This document shows positions 55,554 through 59,521 of a DNA stretch of 59,521 nucleotides, one piece after another. How positions within the stretch are numbered: position 1 is the stretch's first letter; the number at the start of each line of letters is the position of its first letter. The stretch is from Natronogracilivirga saccharolytica (GTDB taxonomy: Bacteria; Bacteroidota; Rhodothermia; Balneolales; Natronogracilivirgulaceae). A model generated the notes under the pieces. It was not told where the DNA came from. It worked only from the letters and a program-made list of their open reading frames with translations, and did no database searches. The DNA lies in NCBI RefSeq assembly GCF_017921895.1, contig NZ_JAFIDN010000014.1:1-59521 (forward strand). The letters are read 5' to 3'. A program made the translations under genes and the position numbers.

Positions 55554-57035
55554 TCAGTTCTCAAACCACATCGGAGTGTCCAGAACCGGTTCGGGAGGAA
55601 TGTTCGGATTTGACTGAAGTTCCGAAGGCGGGAACGGATATCTTCTGATGATATCGCCCAGCGTGGCTTGTTCCGCAACTGTCAGACTCGGGAACTTGGT
55701 TCTTCTCCACTCCGACCAGTTTTCAGGTGATCTGTCAAATATCTCAATGTAGTGCTGAGTCCAGATGGCTTCCAGAGCAGATTCTTCGTTACTGAATGAA
55801 CCGGGAAGATTGTCAATGTAAGCCTGCTTGTCAGCATCGGGAATACCGTTAAGTGTTCCCTCTCTCGGATCAAGACGGGTCCAGGGATCAAGAAAATCAA
55901 GTGATGCCTGAACGCCGGCTATATATGCATCATGAGCGGCACCAAACTCACCTCTGGTGGCATAGAATTCCGCTTCATAGAAAAGCACTTCCGAGGGTGT
56001 GAGTACCCGGTTGGGCCAGTCACGTGTAATGATGTTCTGGCTTATGTAATTCACATCTCCTTCGCTGCCAAACCGGCCGGCTACCTGTCCGGTGAAATCT
56101 TCCGGCAGGAATGTACCGTCATCCTGGGGCATGAATGCGAAGTAGGTGTTTCTTCTCGGGTCATCAAGATCGTTCATCAAATCAACCAGAGTCTGGCCGG
56201 CAGAGACGAAATACCCGCCGTTGCCGGTTCCGACAAAACCGTTGAACTGATTGTGAACCTTCCAGAGGTTGTGAGCATTATCTTCTGAATCGAAGAACGG
56301 AATATAGGCCATATCCTCATTGCTTCTGATAAGCTCCGCATTCTGAAGCAGATCCAGAATTTCGTCATCAACATCATGCTGGTTCCTGAGATACATGTAT
56401 GTACGCAGCTTCAGTGAGTTGGCAAACTTTTCCCACTGCTCCATATCTCCGCCATACATCAGATCACCAAACTCGACGGCAGGTTCGCCCGGAGCAATCT
56501 GCTCCAGGGCTTCATCCAGCATGTCAATTACGCCATAAAGAACAGTTTCCTGATCGTCAAATTCCGGATTCGGAAACTCATCGGGATCCAGTGCCTCTGT
56601 AAAAGGAACGGTTTCCCACATCATGGTCAGCGAGAAAAACAGATAGGCCTTCATGATTTTGGCCTGTGCGGCGACGTTCGGCTGCAATGGTTCTCTATCT
56701 TCTGCAAATTCAACCATCAGGTTGAGGTTTCTAAGCCCGGACCCGTACCAGCTGGTCCATGTGTTACCCGTTCCGAACGGGCTGACCTCGTATCTGTCAT
56801 CACCATGGAGACCGGTCGCGTAGTTCGGAGACCAGGAGTTGACGAAGAAAGCCGTACCCGGCATGGTTTCGATGGCCCTGTTGGCAGAAACGTTTGCCAG
56901 GACCGGTGGAAACAACACATCAGGCGAAACTTCCGTAGCTGCATTCGGATCTGTATTTACATCCAGAAAACTGTCGCAGCTGTATGCCGTAAAACCAAGA
57001 ACGGCAATCAGTATAAATGTTTTAAATCGCTTCAT
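55554..57035 (-). CDS. susD: SusD/RagB-type nutrient-binding lipoprotein
   Basis: ATG 57035 gives a 493-residue protein with a lipobox (LGFTAYSC, Cys20); an in-frame ATG at 57053 adds six residues and is less likely. It begins DSFLDVNTDPNAATEVSPDV, the SusD-like (SusD-like_2) pattern, and ends with the expected FPPSELQSNPN and WFEN region. SusD sits as a lid on the SusC barrel and binds the nutrient. The gene follows susC closely (stop 57060) and is co-transcribed with it. Confidence 0.93.
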   Translation of the reverse strand: MKRFKTFILIAVLGFTAYSCDSFLDVNTDPNAATEVSPDVLFPPVLANVSANRAIETMPGTAFFVNSWSPNYATGLHGDDRYEVSPFGTGNTWTSWYGSGLRNLNLMVEFAEDREPLQPNVAAQAKIMKAYLFFSLTMMWETVPFTEALDPDEFPNPEFDDQETVLYGVIDMLDEALEQIAPGEPAVEFGDLMYGGDMEQWEKFANSLKLRTYMYLRNQHDVDDEILDLLQNAELIRSNEDMAYIPFFDSEDNAHNLWKVHNQFNGFVGTGNGGYFVSAGQTLVDLMNDLDDPRRNTYFAFMPQDDGTFLPEDFTGQVAGRFGSEGDVNYISQNIITRDWPNRVLTPSEVLFYEAEFYATRGEFGAAHDAYIAGVQASLDFLDPWTRLDPREGTLNGIPDADKQAYIDNLPGSFSNEESALEAIWTQHYIEIFDRSPENWSEWRRTKFPSLTVAEQATLGDIIRRYPFPPSELQSNPNIPPEPVLDTPMWFEN

Positions 57036-57059
57036 AGTATTGTGCATTTTCAAAATGGA

Positions 57060-59399
57060 TTAAAATCGAACCTGAATATTGGTGCCAAAGCTTCGTACTG
57101 ACGGCAGTACGTTCCATTCAATACCCTGGCCATTGGATGCTGATCCGAAGAGACCTGTCTCAGGATCGATATGCGGGATTTCGCTGTAAATCAGCAGCAG
57201 ATTTCGTCCTTCAAGACCAATGGATACGCTGCTGAAATAAGTTGCATCCAGCCATCGCTGAGGAAGGGTATAGTCGACACGTACTTCCCGGAGCTTCACA
57301 TGGGTGGCACTGAAGACATTGCCTTCATGAAGGTCAGAGTTGGCATATTGATTCCAGAATGCCTGCATACTTTGTACAGGAACATTGTTTGGCATGAATC
57401 CGCCTTCTCCATCAGGAATCACACCGTCATCAATGTAAGTGCCGTATCTGTTTTCAGCTGTTTCTTCAGCAACACCGGCTCTTCTGAGAGCACCGACGGT
57501 CTGTGAAAAGATGGTTCCTCCATGACGGTAATCAATCTGGAAGCTAACGCCAACACCGCGGAAGTTGAACTGATTGGTAAACGAGAGCCTGAAATCAGGA
57601 TCGATGTCACCAAGGCGGATATTGTCGCCTGTGCGTCGCAGTCCGTTATCCGGATTAATGATCAGCTCATCATAGTACTCTGACTCCTCGTCAGTTACCC
57701 TGAGGAAGCCCGGGCCATAGAGACCAAGCGGTTCTCCCGGTTCCGCACGAACCTGAAGGCCGTTGAAGGCACTTGCAATAACGATTTCATCAACACCCGG
57801 AGCCAGAGATTCGACTTTGTTCCGGTTTTGATGGAAATTGACTATTACGTTATGGAAGAAGTCTCTTGTCTGGAATGGTACAAAGTTCAGAGAAAGCTCG
57901 ATTCCCTTATTGGAAATCTCACCAATATTGGTTCGGTTGGCACCAAACCCGGTGGAAAGCGGCGTCGGGATCGAAATAATCTGGTCTTCGGTCCGGACAT
58001 CATACCAGGTAAAGTCAACACCTGCCCTTCCGTCAAAGAACTGAAGTTCCGTACCAACCTCAAAGGAGTTCTGCATTTCAGGCTTCAGGTCAGTCGGGGG
58101 GAGTGTACCGGTAGCACCGAATCCGGTTCTGCCGCCAAACGGAAAGTCATTGCCGGTTCCGAACTGTCCGAAAATGTCTTCGATCGGCAAAAACCGGAAA
58201 TCCAGCTGATAAGGAGCCTCATCACTACCTACCTGTGCATAGTTCACAAACAATTTACCGTAGGAGAACACTCTTCCGGCAATATCAAATGCTTCGGAGA
58301 AAATGAAGCTGGTATTGATAGACGGGTAGAAGAATGAGCGGTTTTCTTTCGGCAGGGTTGACGACCAGTCATTCCGGCCAGTAAGATTCAGAAACAGGTA
58401 GTTTCTGTAACCGAACGTAGCATCACCATATACACCGACAAGGCGCTGCTCCTGGAACCGGTTGGTTGGTGACTGTGTTTCGGTGTTGGCAAAGTTTTCC
58501 AGTCCCGGAATTTCCAGATTGGTCCCCCTGCTTCTGAGAATCTGGTTCTCCCGCATGTTCAGGTTATACCCCAGAACACCCTGGAAACTGATGTCATCAG
58601 TGATATTGCGATTCACTTCAGCAAGAGCGTCAATATTAATCTGCTGTTCCTGGATGACATCAAGTGCGAAGTCACCATCATCACGGCCAAGAGTTCCGAC
58701 GGCATTTCTACTGTTTCGATCTTCAGTGTAGTAGTCAAGACCGGCTCTACCAGTGAAGGACAGCCACTCGGTGGCTTCATAGCGGCCTTCAACATTACCA
58801 AAAATCCTTCGTACCTGGTTTTCAAAGGCATTTTCATTGACCAGCCAGTAGGGGTTGTTGGTCATCGGGCCCAGTGTTCTCTGAGTTCCGTCCTCTTCTT
58901 TGTAATCCTTGAGTTCGGAAGTATCAAAGGTACGCGGCAGCGTGTTGATCAGTGACGTCAGAACGTTCGGATCATTTGCACCGGCCACGGCACGGCCTTT
59001 GGTATCAAGGTGTGTATAGGTACCGGACATCCGGATGGCAAGCCTGTCGGTCAGCCTGCGGCCGGAATTGACTGAAATGGCCGTTCTGTCCAGTCTGTTA
59101 TTCGGTACGATGCCGCTTTGACCTGTATGGGTGAGGCTGACCCTGAGATCTGACAATTCATCCGCATTGGAGAATGAGATATGGTTTGATGTCATGAGAT
59201 CTGTTTCATAGAAATCCCTGACATTGTCCGGGTAGTCTTGAAGCGTAATCTCTTCTCCACGGATATTTTCCACGGTTTGTCCTGCAATCCTCGGCCCCCA
59301 TCCGTTCAGGTTGTCTGAATTGTATTTTCCGATGCTTCCCTGGGCATACTCATTCTGAAAATCCGGAAGCCTCATCGGATTGGAAAAACGTACCGAGGA
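57060..59399 (-). pseudogene. susC: SusC-type TonB-linked receptor, interrupted by IS200-type element
   Basis: The minus strand holds 779 residues of a SusC barrel, from SSVRFSNPMRLPDFQNEYAQ to IQVRF at the C-terminus. The family's signal peptide, carboxypeptidase-like domain and plug (about the first 200-250 residues) are missing. Reading upstream of Ser at 59399, the next codons enter the IS element (ACT TTT TAG), so the frame is broken at 59400. The piece that remains includes the whole barrel domain but cannot be exported or inserted on its own. The N-terminal part is predicted to lie on the far side of the element, beyond the window. The susD and lipoprotein genes downstream are intact but may have lost their promoter. 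Confidence 0.87.
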
Positions 59400-59400
59400 A

Positions 59401-59521
59401 GTAAACTACTATCGACTAAAGTCGATAGCTTTGTGATGTAGACAAATGTCTACTTGTCTTCGATTTTAAATTCTCCGTCTTTACCTTCAACATTTTGCTC
59501 CTCGATATACTTCATAATCAT
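59401..59521 (-). mobile_element. IS200/IS605-family element (copy 2, partial at window end)
   Basis: These 121 bases match the right end of copy 1 (6817-6937) at 120 positions; only the last base differs (T against C). They include the 8-bp right-end hairpin (59409-59428) and the tnpA 3' end. The element lies inside the susC frame. If it has the same length as copy 1, its left end will be near 59952, outside the window. Confidence 0.9.
59450..59521 (-). CDS. tnpA: TnpA, C-terminal end of second IS copy (partial)
   Basis: This gives the last 23 residues of the Y1 transposase (ending EEQNVEGKDGEFKIEDK) including the catalytic tyrosine in IMKYIEEQ. The rest is cut by the window end. The one visible base difference changes the codon for Val121 to Met. 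Confidence 0.88.
   Translation of the reverse strand: MIMKYIEEQNVEGKDGEFKIEDK

Noticed and set aside
1-59521. CRISPR array
   Set aside because: No regularly spaced direct repeats were seen; the only short repeats are the palindrome pair at 16886 and the 14-base repeat at 23402.

Overview
The window reads as chromosomal DNA of a Bacteroidota-type bacterium, most likely in the Balneolota/Rhodothermota neighbourhood. The phylum call rests on a SusC/SusD pair, a TonB receptor paired with a DUF4249 lipoprotein, a PorW/SprE-like TPR lipoprotein, many lipobox lipoproteins, a Rho factor with a long charged N-terminal insert, and an NfeD-FloA pair. The finer placement is inference; no ribosomal RNA is present.

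Positions 1 to about 17,000 are accessory in character. The first 6.5 kb is visibly AT-richer than the rest. It carries envelope and stress-type genes: a phospholipase D family protein, an AsmA-like protein, a DUF3494 (ice-binding-like) lipoprotein, a clostripain-like lipoprotein and three very small membrane proteins. A PspF-like sigma-54 activator gene (6709-8289) is split by an IS200-type element (about 6817-7368). Removing the element restores the reading frame. Positions 8300-9600 hold decayed mobile DNA: an IS3/rve transposase tail, an ISAon1-like transposase with several frameshifts, a group II intron reverse transcriptase piece, and the first residues of an HNH/EVE-type gene. A type I restriction-modification operon follows on the minus strand (hsdM-hsdS-hsdR); hsdM has an in-frame stop near its N-terminus. 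An AlpA-like regulator lies between hsdM and the tmRNA gene ssrA (16964-17333, minus), whose 3' end is a classic island integration site.

From 17.6 kb on the content is mostly core genes. A TPP riboswitch with a terminator controls thiM-thiE-thiL-thiD-tenA, a thiamin salvage operon. Then come nfeD-floA, a TonB receptor with its DUF4249 partner, a GH13 lipoprotein, a DUF4159 protein, rpiB-glyA-tatC and a DUF255 thioredoxin-fold protein. Next are an FKBP lipoprotein and a minus-strand set of an FAD oxidoreductase, a site-2 protease and alr. After these come sppA, a metallo-beta-lactamase fold hydrolase, rho, folC, pyrD, the PorW-like lipoprotein and pyruvate kinase.

The right end (54.6-59.5 kb) is a SusC-SusD-lipoprotein operon on the minus strand with a strong terminator. 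The susC reading frame is cut at 59400 by a second copy of the same IS200-type element, matching the first at 120 of the 121 bases visible. The element has therefore moved in this genome and broken at least two genes. No CRISPR array, rRNA or tRNA was seen. No complete new defence or secretion system was found; the most informative signals are gene disruptions, the ssrA-bounded island, and the caspase-like lipoprotein.
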